Assembly: GCA_036558265.1 (NCBI GenBank)
Contig: DATBFY010000530.1
Coordinates: 1 to 6,171 of the forward strand
Direction of reading: 5' to 3'
Source: RYN-433 sp036558265
Lineage (GTDB): Bacteria; Planctomycetota; Phycisphaerae; Tepidisphaerales; Tepidisphaeraceae
DNA: 6,171 bases
A program made the translations under genes and the position numbers. Position 1 is the first letter of the stretch. Each line of letters starts with the position of its first letter. This document shows positions 1-4,914 of this stretch, one piece after another. Below the pieces are notes generated by a model. It saw only the letters and a program-made list of their open reading frames with translations, was not told where the DNA came from and did no database searches.

Positions 1-177
1 AAGTACCCCCACAAAGATCGCCACGCCTCCTCCGAGCGGCTTGGGATTATGGTGAATCTTGCGATGTCCCGGCTTGTCCACGAATCCGATCCGCGGCGCG
101 ATCCGGATCATCGCGAACGTGACGACCCATGAGATGACAAGACTGATGGCGCCCAGGCCCAGGATCGCGGCAATCAT
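1..177 (-). CDS. WecA/TagO/MraY-family polyprenyl-phosphate sugar-1-phosphate transferase, N-terminal part (runs off left edge)
   Basis: Only the first 59 codons are in the window. This family transfers a sugar-1-phosphate (often GlcNAc-1-P) from a UDP-sugar to undecaprenyl phosphate at the inner membrane, the first step of many surface-glycan pathways. What is seen: a hydrophobic first membrane segment (about residues 2-25), then a basic loop with GFVDKPGHRKIHHNPKPLGG (residues 31-50), then the start of a second membrane segment (GVAIFVGVL). The VDKPxxRKxHxxPxPxxGG pattern after TM1 is the family's N-terminal signature. The catalytic Asp motifs lie outside the window, so the exact sugar and subfamily cannot be told. 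ATG at 177 is the first in-frame Met before TM1. It has no clear Shine-Dalgarno, but a TATCTT hexamer at 190-195 could be a -10 giving a very short leader. The gene lies 118 bp beyond the stop of the small coiled-coil gene, with a terminator between them. Confidence 0.85.
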   Translation of the reverse strand, partial: MIAAILGLGAISLVISWVVTFAMIRIAPRIGFVDKPGHRKIHHNPKPLGGGVAIFVGVL

Positions 178-189
178 GAAGTGCGGGGC

Positions 190-217
190 AAGATACTCGC
201 AACGCCACCCAAAACAA
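190..217 (-). promoter_or_regulatory. Possible weak promoter of the WecA-like gene
   Basis: On the minus strand TTGTTT (212-217) and TATCTT (190-195) are separated by 16 nt, and the ATG lies at 177. The -35 matches the consensus at only three positions and is made of the terminator's T-tract, so this is weak. It is listed because the upstream hairpin should otherwise cut this gene off from transcription, and no better site is visible. Confidence 0.25.
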
Positions 218-244
218 AACGCCCGGAATTCGATTTCCGGGCGT
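211..244 (-). terminator. Rho-independent terminator after the small coiled-coil gene
   Basis: A perfect 10-bp stem (219-228 with 235-244, arms ACGCCCGGAA and TTCCGGGCGT) encloses a 6-nt loop. Read on the minus strand it is followed directly by TTTTGTTTT (219-211). The polarity of the T-tract fits termination of minus-strand transcription. The stem begins 52 nt past the stop codon of the 60-residue protein and 34 nt before the hairpin-distal start region of the WecA-like gene. Confidence 0.85.
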
Positions 245-295
245 CAAGCCGAACTACGCGGCAACTCCGTCACGGTCTGATGTCTCAATCCTCCC

Positions 296-478
296 TCAAG
301 GCAGTTTCGCCTGGAGGAGCGTGATCTCCTCCGCCAGCTCTTTCAACTGCCGGTTGAGCACGCGCTTGTCGTTCTCGTTGTGCACGTACTCGATCTTCCG
401 CCGGATGTCCTTGGCCTCCAGTTCAAGCCGTTCGATCTGCGCCATGATCTCGGACTCGGGATTGTAGACGGTACTCAT
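296..478 (-). CDS. Small coiled-coil protein, 60 residues, function unknown
   Basis: I do not recognise this protein. It is 60 residues, highly charged and free of Cys and Trp. From residue 11 to the end it is one predicted amphipathic helix (AQIERLELEAKDIRRKIEYV, then LNRQLKELAEEITLLQAKLP) with Leu/Ile spacing that fits a coiled coil, possibly a helical hairpin broken at HNEND. No signal peptide or membrane segment is seen, so it is probably cytosolic and probably oligomeric or a partner-binding helix. The start at 478 is preferred over the in-frame ATG at 508: GGAGG (484-488) sits 5 nt upstream, and a -10 box (498-503) lies inside the longer reading. It has its own promoter and terminator, so it is likely a monocistronic unit between two glycan genes. 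It is a genuine gene by start signals and terminator, but no function can be assigned. Confidence 0.8.
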   Translation of the reverse strand: MSTVYNPESEIMAQIERLELEAKDIRRKIEYVHNENDKRVLNRQLKELAEEITLLQAKLP

Positions 479-483
479 AAAGA

Positions 484-488
484 CCTCC
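484..488 (-). promoter_or_regulatory. Shine-Dalgarno GGAGG that decides the start of the small coiled-coil gene
   Basis: GGAGG on the minus strand lies 5 nt before the ATG at 478. It selects this start over the ATG 30 nt further upstream, which has no comparable site. Confidence 0.8.
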
Positions 489-497
489 GCTATCGAT

Positions 498-527
498 ATT
501 TTACCCACCCCCCTTTAAAAGTCTCAA
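498..527 (-). promoter_or_regulatory. Sigma70-like promoter of the small coiled-coil gene
   Basis: On the minus strand TTGAGA (522-527) and TAAAAT (498-503) are 18 nt apart. The expected transcription start is near 491, giving a leader of about 13 nt that still contains the GGAGG. The hexamers match TTGACA/TATAAT at four and five positions. The spacer holds an unusual GGGGGGTGGG run just upstream of the -10. Confidence 0.65.
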
Positions 528-609
528 CCGGGAAATGGCAATCCTGCGCCAACGTTCGTCTCGCATATGGCGGGGGTTAGAATCGTCGTTGGGCTTGCCG
601 TACCGAGCG

Positions 610-1266
610 CTAGATCGCCATCGCGGTCGACCCCGGCGCCCTCTTGAGCACCCGCGCCGGCACGCCCACCACTGTCGCGCCACCGGGCACGTCCTCCCGC
701 ACCAGGGCGCCCGCCCCGACCACCGCGTGCGCCCCGATCGCCAGGCACGGCAGCACGTTCGCCCCGAGGCCGACGAATGCTCCTTCGCCCACCGTGACCC
801 GCCCCGCGAGCCTCACGCCCGGCGCGATGTGAACCGCCTGGCCGATCTCGCAATCGTGATCCACCGCCGCCGCCGTGTTCAGGATCGCGCTGTCACCGAT
901 CCGCGCGCCCGTGCAGACGATCGCGCCCGGCGCGATCAGCACGTTGCGACCGATTACCGCCGTCGATGACACGATCGCGGAGGGGTGGATCGCGTTGACC
1001 AGTTCCAGCCCCGCCGCCGCGAGCTTCTGCGCGTAACTCTTGCGCACGCGATTGTCCCCGATCGCCACGATCGCCCCGCCAACGCCCTTGGCTTTAAGCC
1101 TGGGCAACTGGTTGAGGTGACCCACCACGGGCACGCCGGCCACCTCGGTCCCGTGCAGGTCCTGATTGGCGTCGAGGAACCCCACCACGCGGTGCTGTGC
1201 AGCGGCGCGCAGCACGTCCAGCACCACCCGCCCGTGCCCGCCAGCGCCCGCGATGATCACGTCCAT
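610..1266 (-). CDS. NeuD/PglD-family sugar O/N-acyltransferase (left-handed beta-helix)
   Basis: A 218-residue protein, the usual full length for this family, which acetylates sugars using acetyl-CoA. Known members act on sialic acid (NeuD), UDP-4-amino-sugars (PglD) or GDP-perosamine (PerB). Residues 1-90 form the Rossmann-like sugar-nucleotide domain, opening with IIAGAGGHGRVVLDVL (4-19) and containing AIGDNRVR (68-75). From about residue 95 there are imperfect hexapeptide repeats ([LIV]-G-x-x-x pattern), e.g. SAIVSSTAVIGRNVLIAPGA, forming a left-handed beta-helix trimer. AVDHDCEIG carries the conserved His (H137) that acts as catalytic base in PglD-type enzymes, and H146 (VHIAPG) is also conserved. 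The C-terminal GVPARVLKR is the typical helix-capping end. GGGAG-like SD (GGGAG, 1272-1276) lies 5 nt before the ATG. The nearby WecA-like gene supports a glycan role. The sugar substrate cannot be told from sequence alone. Confidence 0.93.
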   Translation of the reverse strand: MDVIIAGAGGHGRVVLDVLRAAAQHRVVGFLDANQDLHGTEVAGVPVVGHLNQLPRLKAKGVGGAIVAIGDNRVRKSYAQKLAAAGLELVNAIHPSAIVSSTAVIGRNVLIAPGAIVCTGARIGDSAILNTAAAVDHDCEIGQAVHIAPGVRLAGRVTVGEGAFVGLGANVLPCLAIGAHAVVGAGALVREDVPGGATVVGVPARVLKRAPGSTAMAI

Positions 1267-1340
1267 ATCGACTCCCGGATCGGCCCCCTCATGTCAGTTA
1301 TCGGACGCTCGCCGCGGATTGCTCCAGTGAACGCGAGTCT

Positions 1341-1358
1341 TTTGCCCCGTCAGGCAAA
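1341..1358. repeat. Inverted repeat in the divergent intergenic region
   Basis: TTTGCC (1341-1346) and GGCAAA (1353-1358) form a 6-bp perfect dyad around CCGTCA. It lies in the 167-bp gap between the divergent acyltransferase and exported-protein genes, so it could be an operator or a leader hairpin. No convincing sigma70 promoter was found on either strand of this gap. Confidence 0.4.
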
Positions 1359-1419
1359 GCCCGACGCCTCCGCTCACCGATGTCAATCGCAACGGACCAT
1401 CTGCCAATCCTCAAAGGAC

Positions 1420-1424
1420 AGGAG
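1420..1424 (+). promoter_or_regulatory. Shine-Dalgarno that decides the start of the exported protein
   Basis: AGGAG lies 9 nt before the ATG at 1434, within a purine-rich stretch (1417-1432). It supports this start over the in-frame ATG at 1380, which would put 18 non-hydrophobic residues in front of the signal peptide. Confidence 0.7.
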
Positions 1425-1433
1425 AGAGAGAAT

Positions 1434-2741
1434 ATGAAGACCGACCGCCGTCATCCCTCGCCGCCGTCGCTCTGGAAGCGCGCGGCCCTCGCACTGGCAA
1501 GCCTTTACGCCCTGGGCGCCTCCGCCGGGGGGCTCAACGTGGACATCCGCATCGGCGACAACCACCGCCCACCGCCCGTGCATGAGGCGGTAGTCGTCCA
1601 TGACGAGTGGGTTGTCGGTCCGCGCCGCTCGCTCTACGACGCCGACCTTCACCTGCGGCTCGCCCAGGCCGCCGAGTACCACGCCTCGCAGGACCTCGAA
1701 GTCGCCCGCCACCGCGAGGAGGACGCCGCGATCGCCGCCGAGGACGCGGATCGTGCCGTCGCGGACCGCAAGCATGACCTGGACGATCGCGAGGCCAACG
1801 CCGCCGCCCGCGGCGATCTGGAGCGTGCCCGCCGGGACGTCGATGCCGCCCGCGCGGCGGTGGAGGACGCCCGACACCACGCCGACGAGGCGCACGATGC
1901 GCTGGAGGTGGTCCACCGCCGGGGAGAGCCCGAATTCGACGCCAGCGCCCGTGCCCGCCGCGCCAACGCAGCACTCGAATCCGCCCGCGCCGACCTCGAC
2001 CTGGCCGAGGGCAAGCTCGAGCGCTCTCGCCGGATCGACGGCCCCTCGCAGGAGGCCCTGGACGCCGCGCGTGGCCGCCTGCGTGATGCCGAGGCCCGTG
2101 CCGCCCACGTGCACGACGACCTGCTCGCCGCGCACGATGCCGTCTACGCCGCCCGGCACCGCCTGGCGGACGCCCACGAGGACGTCTGCGCCGCCCTGCA
2201 CGACCGTGACGAGGCCTTGTGGCTCTGCCACCGCGACGAAATCATCGACGGGCGGTTCGACTTCGCCACCTGCGGGTTCCACGTGGACCTGGCGTTCGTC
2301 CGGGCCCACCGCCACGACCCCGAAGCCATCCACCGCTACCTCGTCCATGACGTGGGCTACTGGCGGGAGCGCCCGGTGGACTGCCACGACCGGATCGTTG
2401 AGGTGGACCACGTGGGCGAGATCGCCCGCGTGCGCGAGGTCGAGCACGTGCGCGAGGTCGAGAGGATCCGCGAGGTGGAGAAGGTCGAAACGGTCGTCAA
2501 GGTTGAGGATCGCCGGCACATCGCCGAGACCGTCAAGGTCGAGCGCGACGTGTACGTGAAGGAGAAGGGCGAGCGCGAGGTCGCGGTGCGCGAGGGGCGC
2601 AAGCCGCAGATCACGCAGTTCGTCGTCCATCCGCCCCCCGATCGCCACGGGAAGTCGGACTACCACGACGACCGCGACAAGCTGGAGTTCCGCAACGGCC
2701 GGCCGATCGGGGTCAAGGGCGACCGCGCCGACTCGCGGTAA
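1434..2741 (+). CDS. Exported coiled-coil protein with ten tandem 6-residue repeats, function unknown
   Basis: I do not recognise this 435-residue protein. Residues 1-31 look like a Sec signal peptide: basic n-region, hydrophobic core ALALASLYALGA, and an ASA-G cleavage site near 31/32. A Pro/His-rich stretch follows (44-50). Residues about 67-265 are very rich in Ala, Asp, Glu, Arg and His, with coiled-coil-like spacing and no Pro except at turns such as RRGEPEF and DGPSQE. These breaks and similar blocks (DLERARRDVDAARAAVEDAR; ALDAARGRLRDAEARAA) suggest stacked antiparallel helices. A segment with four Cys (252, 265, 280, 317) follows. Then residues 320-379 are ten hexads of type K/R-V-x-E-x-V. 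The tail is charged with no membrane anchor or sortase-like signal. The start at 1434 is set by the SD and signal peptide. It is probably a structural or envelope-associated periplasmic protein; the many His residues could bind metal (speculative). The 3' end overlaps the convergent LuxR-type gene by 29 bp. Confidence 0.85.
   Translation: MKTDRRHPSPPSLWKRAALALASLYALGASAGGLNVDIRIGDNHRPPPVHEAVVVHDEWVVGPRRSLYDADLHLRLAQAAEYHASQDLEVARHREEDAAIAAEDADRAVADRKHDLDDREANAAARGDLERARRDVDAARAAVEDARHHADEAHDALEVVHRRGEPEFDASARARRANAALESARADLDLAEGKLERSRRIDGPSQEALDAARGRLRDAEARAAHVHDDLLAAHDAVYAARHRLADAHEDVCAALHDRDEALWLCHRDEIIDGRFDFATCGFHVDLAFVRAHRHDPEAIHRYLVHDVGYWRERPVDCHDRIVEVDHVGEIARVREVEHVREVERIREVEKVETVVKVEDRRHIAETVKVERDVYVKEKGEREVAVREGRKPQITQFVVHPPPDRHGKSDYHDDRDKLEFRNGRPIGVKGDRADSR
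2391..2570 (+). repeat. Tandem 18-bp repeat, about ten units, coding for 6-residue repeats
   Basis: In frame with the exported protein, units start every 18 bp from 2391. The three at 2427, 2445 and 2463 are nearly identical in DNA (CGCGTGCGCGAGGTCGAG, CACGTGCGCGAGGTCGAG, then a diverged copy). Flanking units are kept only at the protein level (HVGEIA, RVREVE, HVREVE, RIREVE, KVETVV, KVEDRR, HIAETV, KVERDV). Val or Ile occupies the second position of every unit and often the fifth. Confidence 0.85.
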
Positions 2742-3612
2742 CCCGCCGGATCGCCAGATTGCCAATGCCATCGCCACCCCCATCGCCCGCCGGGCGGCGG
2801 GGGTGGCGTCTTATGGGCGCCCGCCGAATGAAGTAGGCCAAAAGTTCTGCGCGCGACGAGACCTCGAAATGCGCGTAAAGCATCGTCACGTAATCGTGAA
2901 CGGTGCGCGGGCTCAGGCCCAGGATGCGGCCGACCTGTTTCTCGCCGTGGCCTTCGAGCAAGAGCGATAACGTCTCGCGAAGTCGCTTCGACAGCCCGTC
3001 GCGGCAGAAGTGGGCTTCGGTCGCGAGTCGAACCCCCACGAGCGGCGCGACCTGGTCGTGCAGGAGCTTGAGGATCGCCACCTCGCGCGACCCGAACGGC
3101 GGCGCGCCGTGTGGGCGGTCCACGCTGATCGCCTCGGGCCGCCGCGGCAGGTCAACGATCCGGATCGACACCACGTAGTCGTCGCAGTCGATCTGCCTGC
3201 GGAAGCCCAGGTAATAGGGCGCCCGGTGATAGCTGGCCGCGTCGGTGACCTGGTCGCGCGAGGCGGTTGCCCAGCCCTGGCGGACGATCTGCCCGTACAG
3301 GACCGTCAGGCCCGGCATCACATGCTGGGAGACGTCTTCGTAGTCGCGACGATCGAGTTGCGAAAACGCCGGTTCCACCAGCGCGCGCTGGGCCGCCGGA
3401 ACGCCCACGATCGAGTTGACGACGAGTTTGCCGAATTGCCCCGGCTTGCCGTCTTCTTCGGTCAGGATCGTCCCGACGTTGCCGCCAAGCAGCCCGCACG
3501 CGCCGCGCAGCAGGTGCTCGCGCCAGGCGCGCGGGTCGTCCCAGCGGTCGCAAACCTCGCCCACCACGCGGATCACGCCGGAAATCTCATCGCTGGTCAG
3601 CTCCAGGGACAT
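2713..3612 (-). CDS. LuxR-type HTH transcriptional regulator, no receiver domain
   Basis: A 299-residue protein with a LuxR/FixJ-type DNA-binding domain near the C terminus (about 205-263): LSKRLRETLSLLLEGHGEKQ, then VGRILGLSPRTVHDYVTMLY, ending AHFEVSSRAELLAYF. The LSPRTV element is the recognition helix region. The N-terminal 200 residues lack the acidic-pocket and Lys pattern of a phosphoreceiver domain. They look like a globular sensor of GAF/PAS-like size, which I cannot name. A basic, Gly/Pro-rich tail (264-299) follows the HTH and is coded by the stretch that overlaps the neighbouring gene. The start at 3612 is favoured by GAGGA (3620-3624) 7 nt upstream and by being the first Met of the conserved part; the reading frame stays open far upstream, but only as the antisense of the P450 gene. 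The gene diverges from the P450 across 69 bp, so it probably regulates that gene and itself. The signal is unknown. Confidence 0.9.
   Translation of the reverse strand: MSLELTSDEISGVIRVVGEVCDRWDDPRAWREHLLRGACGLLGGNVGTILTEEDGKPGQFGKLVVNSIVGVPAAQRALVEPAFSQLDRRDYEDVSQHVMPGLTVLYGQIVRQGWATASRDQVTDAASYHRAPYYLGFRRQIDCDDYVVSIRIVDLPRRPEAISVDRPHGAPPFGSREVAILKLLHDQVAPLVGVRLATEAHFCRDGLSKRLRETLSLLLEGHGEKQVGRILGLSPRTVHDYVTMLYAHFEVSSRAELLAYFIRRAPIRRHPRRPAGDGGGDGIGNLAIRRVTASRRGRP
2772..2808 (+). terminator. Strong GC hairpin just past the exported-protein gene, inside the 3' end of the LuxR-type gene
   Basis: CGCCACCCCC (2772-2781) pairs perfectly with GGGGGTGGCG (2799-2808), and the loop can itself pair (GCCCG with CGGGC). 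It lies 30 nt after the stop codon of the exported protein, where a terminator is expected, but only a short TCTT follows, so intrinsic termination may be weak. The same bases code for about residues 269-281 of the regulator on the other strand. Confidence 0.5.
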
Positions 3613-3619
3613 GCGTGCA

Positions 3620-3624
3620 TCCTC
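3620..3624 (-). promoter_or_regulatory. Shine-Dalgarno GAGGA of the LuxR-type gene
   Basis: GAGGA on the minus strand lies 7 nt before the ATG at 3612 and fixes the start within a frame that is otherwise open for another 1.2 kb upstream. Confidence 0.65.
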
Positions 3625-3628
3625 AACC

Positions 3629-3657
3629 CCGCTGTTTAGCGGAATGGCTTCGCCATT
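3629..3657. promoter_or_regulatory. Two abutting inverted repeats between the LuxR-type and P450 genes, candidate operator
   Basis: CCGCT-GTTT-AGCGG (3629-3642) is followed without a gap by AATGGC-TTC-GCCATT (3643-3657). The second dyad covers the position where a -35 box for the P450 promoter would lie (about 3646-3651), and both lie in the probable leader of the regulator gene. They could be binding sites for the regulator or leader hairpins. Confidence 0.5.
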
Positions 3658-3663
3658 ACGCGC

Positions 3664-3675
3664 TAATCTATCATA
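3664..3675. promoter_or_regulatory. Candidate -10 region for the P450 gene (AT-rich patch)
   Basis: TATCAT (3669-3674, plus) ends 7 nt before the P450 ATG at 3682, where a -10 box must sit for a leaderless transcript. The opposite strand reads TATGAT over 3670-3675, so the same patch might serve the divergent regulator. No good -35 is visible on either strand. Confidence 0.4.
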
Positions 3676-3681
3676 ACGCCC

Positions 3682-4890
3682 ATGCAACCGGCGCAGAACC
3701 TGTTCTCCGACGAGGCCCGACGCAATCCCTACCCCATCTATGCCCACCTTCGCGAACATTCGCCCGTCCTCCGCGAGCCGCACTCGGGCCTCTGGATGGT
3801 TTTCGACTACGCGGGCGTCAATCGCGTGTTGACCGATCACGAGACGTTCAGCTCGCGATACGGGCCGGACTGGCTGATCTTCAAGGACCCGCCCAAGCAT
3901 ACGAAGCTGCGGGCGCTGATCTCCAGGGCGTTCACGCCGCGCTCGGTCGTCAACCTCGAGCCGCGCATCGGCGAACTGACGCGCGAGCTGCTCGACCCGC
4001 TCGTCGGCCGCGGCCAGATGGACCTCGCCGGCGATTTCTCGGTGCAACTTCCGATGATGGTGATCGCCGAGATGCTGGGGATCCCGACCGCCGACTGCGG
4101 GCTCTTCAAGACATGGGCCGATGTCATCCTCGACATGAGCTATACGGTCGTGCCCGGCGAAGAGCGGCGGGAGGAGGCGGCGCGCGCGACGGCCAACTTC
4201 GTCGCGTGTACGGCCGAGACGGCCGATTATCTCGCGCGTCTCCTGCGCCAGCGGCAAACCACGCCGGGCGATGACCTGCTCACGCGCCTGGCGCAGGCCG
4301 AGGTGGACGGCCAGCGCCTCACCCCTGAACAGATCCTGGGCTTCTTCCAGCTCCTGCTCCTCGCCGGCAGTGAGACGACGACCAACCTGATCAACAACGC
4401 GATCCTCTGCTTCATCGAGCACCCCGAGGAGCTCGCGCGCGTGCGAGCCGACCCGAGCCTGCTCCCCCGCGCGATCGAAGAGGTGCTTCGCTACCGTTCG
4501 CCGCTGCAGTGGATCTACCGCGTCGCCAAGCGCGACGTCGAGATGGCGGACGGGCAAGTGCTCCCGACGGGCAAGCTCGTGCTGGCGATGATCGGCTCGG
4601 CCAACCACGACCCGCGGCAATTTCCCGACCCGGAGCGGTTCGACGTCGCGCGGGATCCAAACCCGCACATCGCGTTCGGACATGGGCCGCACTTCTGCCT
4701 CGGTGCGCCGCTGGCGCGGCTCGAAGCTCGCGTCGCACTGACCGAACTGCTCGGCCGTCTTAAGGACATCCGGCTGGCCAGCGACCGGCCGTGGGAGCCG
4801 CGCCGGGGATTGCACGTACACGGGCCGTCGCGCTTGCCGATCCAGTTCGAACCCCCTCGGTATCACTCTCAACACACCGCCGGCAGTTAG
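3682..4890 (+). CDS. Cytochrome P450, soluble bacterial type
   Basis: A complete 402-residue P450, normal length for soluble bacterial (class I) enzymes, with no membrane anchor. All core motifs are present: the I-helix oxygen-activation motif AGSETT (228-233, conserved Thr 232), the K-helix ExxR (E267-R270, EEVLR), a PDPERFD meander region, and the heme loop FGHGPHFCLG with the thiolate Cys339. FKDPPKHTKLRALISRAFTP (about 67-86) is the usual B/C-helix region, with the heme-propionate contacts. It inserts one oxygen atom into an organic substrate using electrons from a ferredoxin and reductase. General resemblance is to the CYP107/CYP109-like group, but the subfamily and substrate cannot be told here. 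No redox partner lies within the window. ATG 3682 is the only sensible start, yet no Shine-Dalgarno precedes it, so a leaderless mRNA is possible. It is probably controlled by the divergent LuxR-type gene. Confidence 0.96.
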   Translation: MQPAQNLFSDEARRNPYPIYAHLREHSPVLREPHSGLWMVFDYAGVNRVLTDHETFSSRYGPDWLIFKDPPKHTKLRALISRAFTPRSVVNLEPRIGELTRELLDPLVGRGQMDLAGDFSVQLPMMVIAEMLGIPTADCGLFKTWADVILDMSYTVVPGEERREEAARATANFVACTAETADYLARLLRQRQTTPGDDLLTRLAQAEVDGQRLTPEQILGFFQLLLLAGSETTTNLINNAILCFIEHPEELARVRADPSLLPRAIEEVLRYRSPLQWIYRVAKRDVEMADGQVLPTGKLVLAMIGSANHDPRQFPDPERFDVARDPNPHIAFGHGPHFCLGAPLARLEARVALTELLGRLKDIRLASDRPWEPRRGLHVHGPSRLPIQFEPPRYHSQHTAGS

Positions 4891-4914
4891 CGGTCGCATC
4901 GAAGGTGCAGTCGT

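Noticed and set aside
59..280. Plus-strand 73-codon open frame at the left end
   Set aside because: Antisense to the WecA-like gene and running through the terminator hairpin; no family-like sequence.
1381..1386. Perfect -35 hexamer TTGACA on the minus strand before the acyltransferase
   Set aside because: No -10-like sequence occurs 16-18 nt downstream; the region there is GC-rich.
1388..1407. Possible sigma54 promoter (TGGC...TTGC, minus strand)
   Set aside because: The GG and GC elements are 3 nt too far apart for the -24/-12 spacing.
535..1437. Plus-strand open frames across the acyltransferase gene (535-969 and 985-1437)
   Set aside because: Arg/His/Pro-rich shadows of a clear NeuD-family gene on the minus strand.
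1600..2559. Second plus-strand frame within the exported-protein gene
   Set aside because: Thr/Pro/Ser/Arg-rich frame typical of an out-of-phase reading of GC-rich DNA; no signal for translation.
1383..2783. 466-codon open frame antisense to the exported protein
   Set aside because: Repetitive Val/Ala/Leu/Gly composition that mirrors the repeats of the plus strand, with no motif or start signal. The plus strand has an SD, a signal peptide and sensible codon use.
3613..4899. Upstream extension of the LuxR-type frame through the P450 gene
   Set aside because: It is the antisense of an unmistakable P450. The SD and conserved part place the start at 3612.
4891..4914. Terminator between the convergent P450 and hydrolase genes
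   Set aside because: No inverted repeat of useful length in the 24-bp gap.
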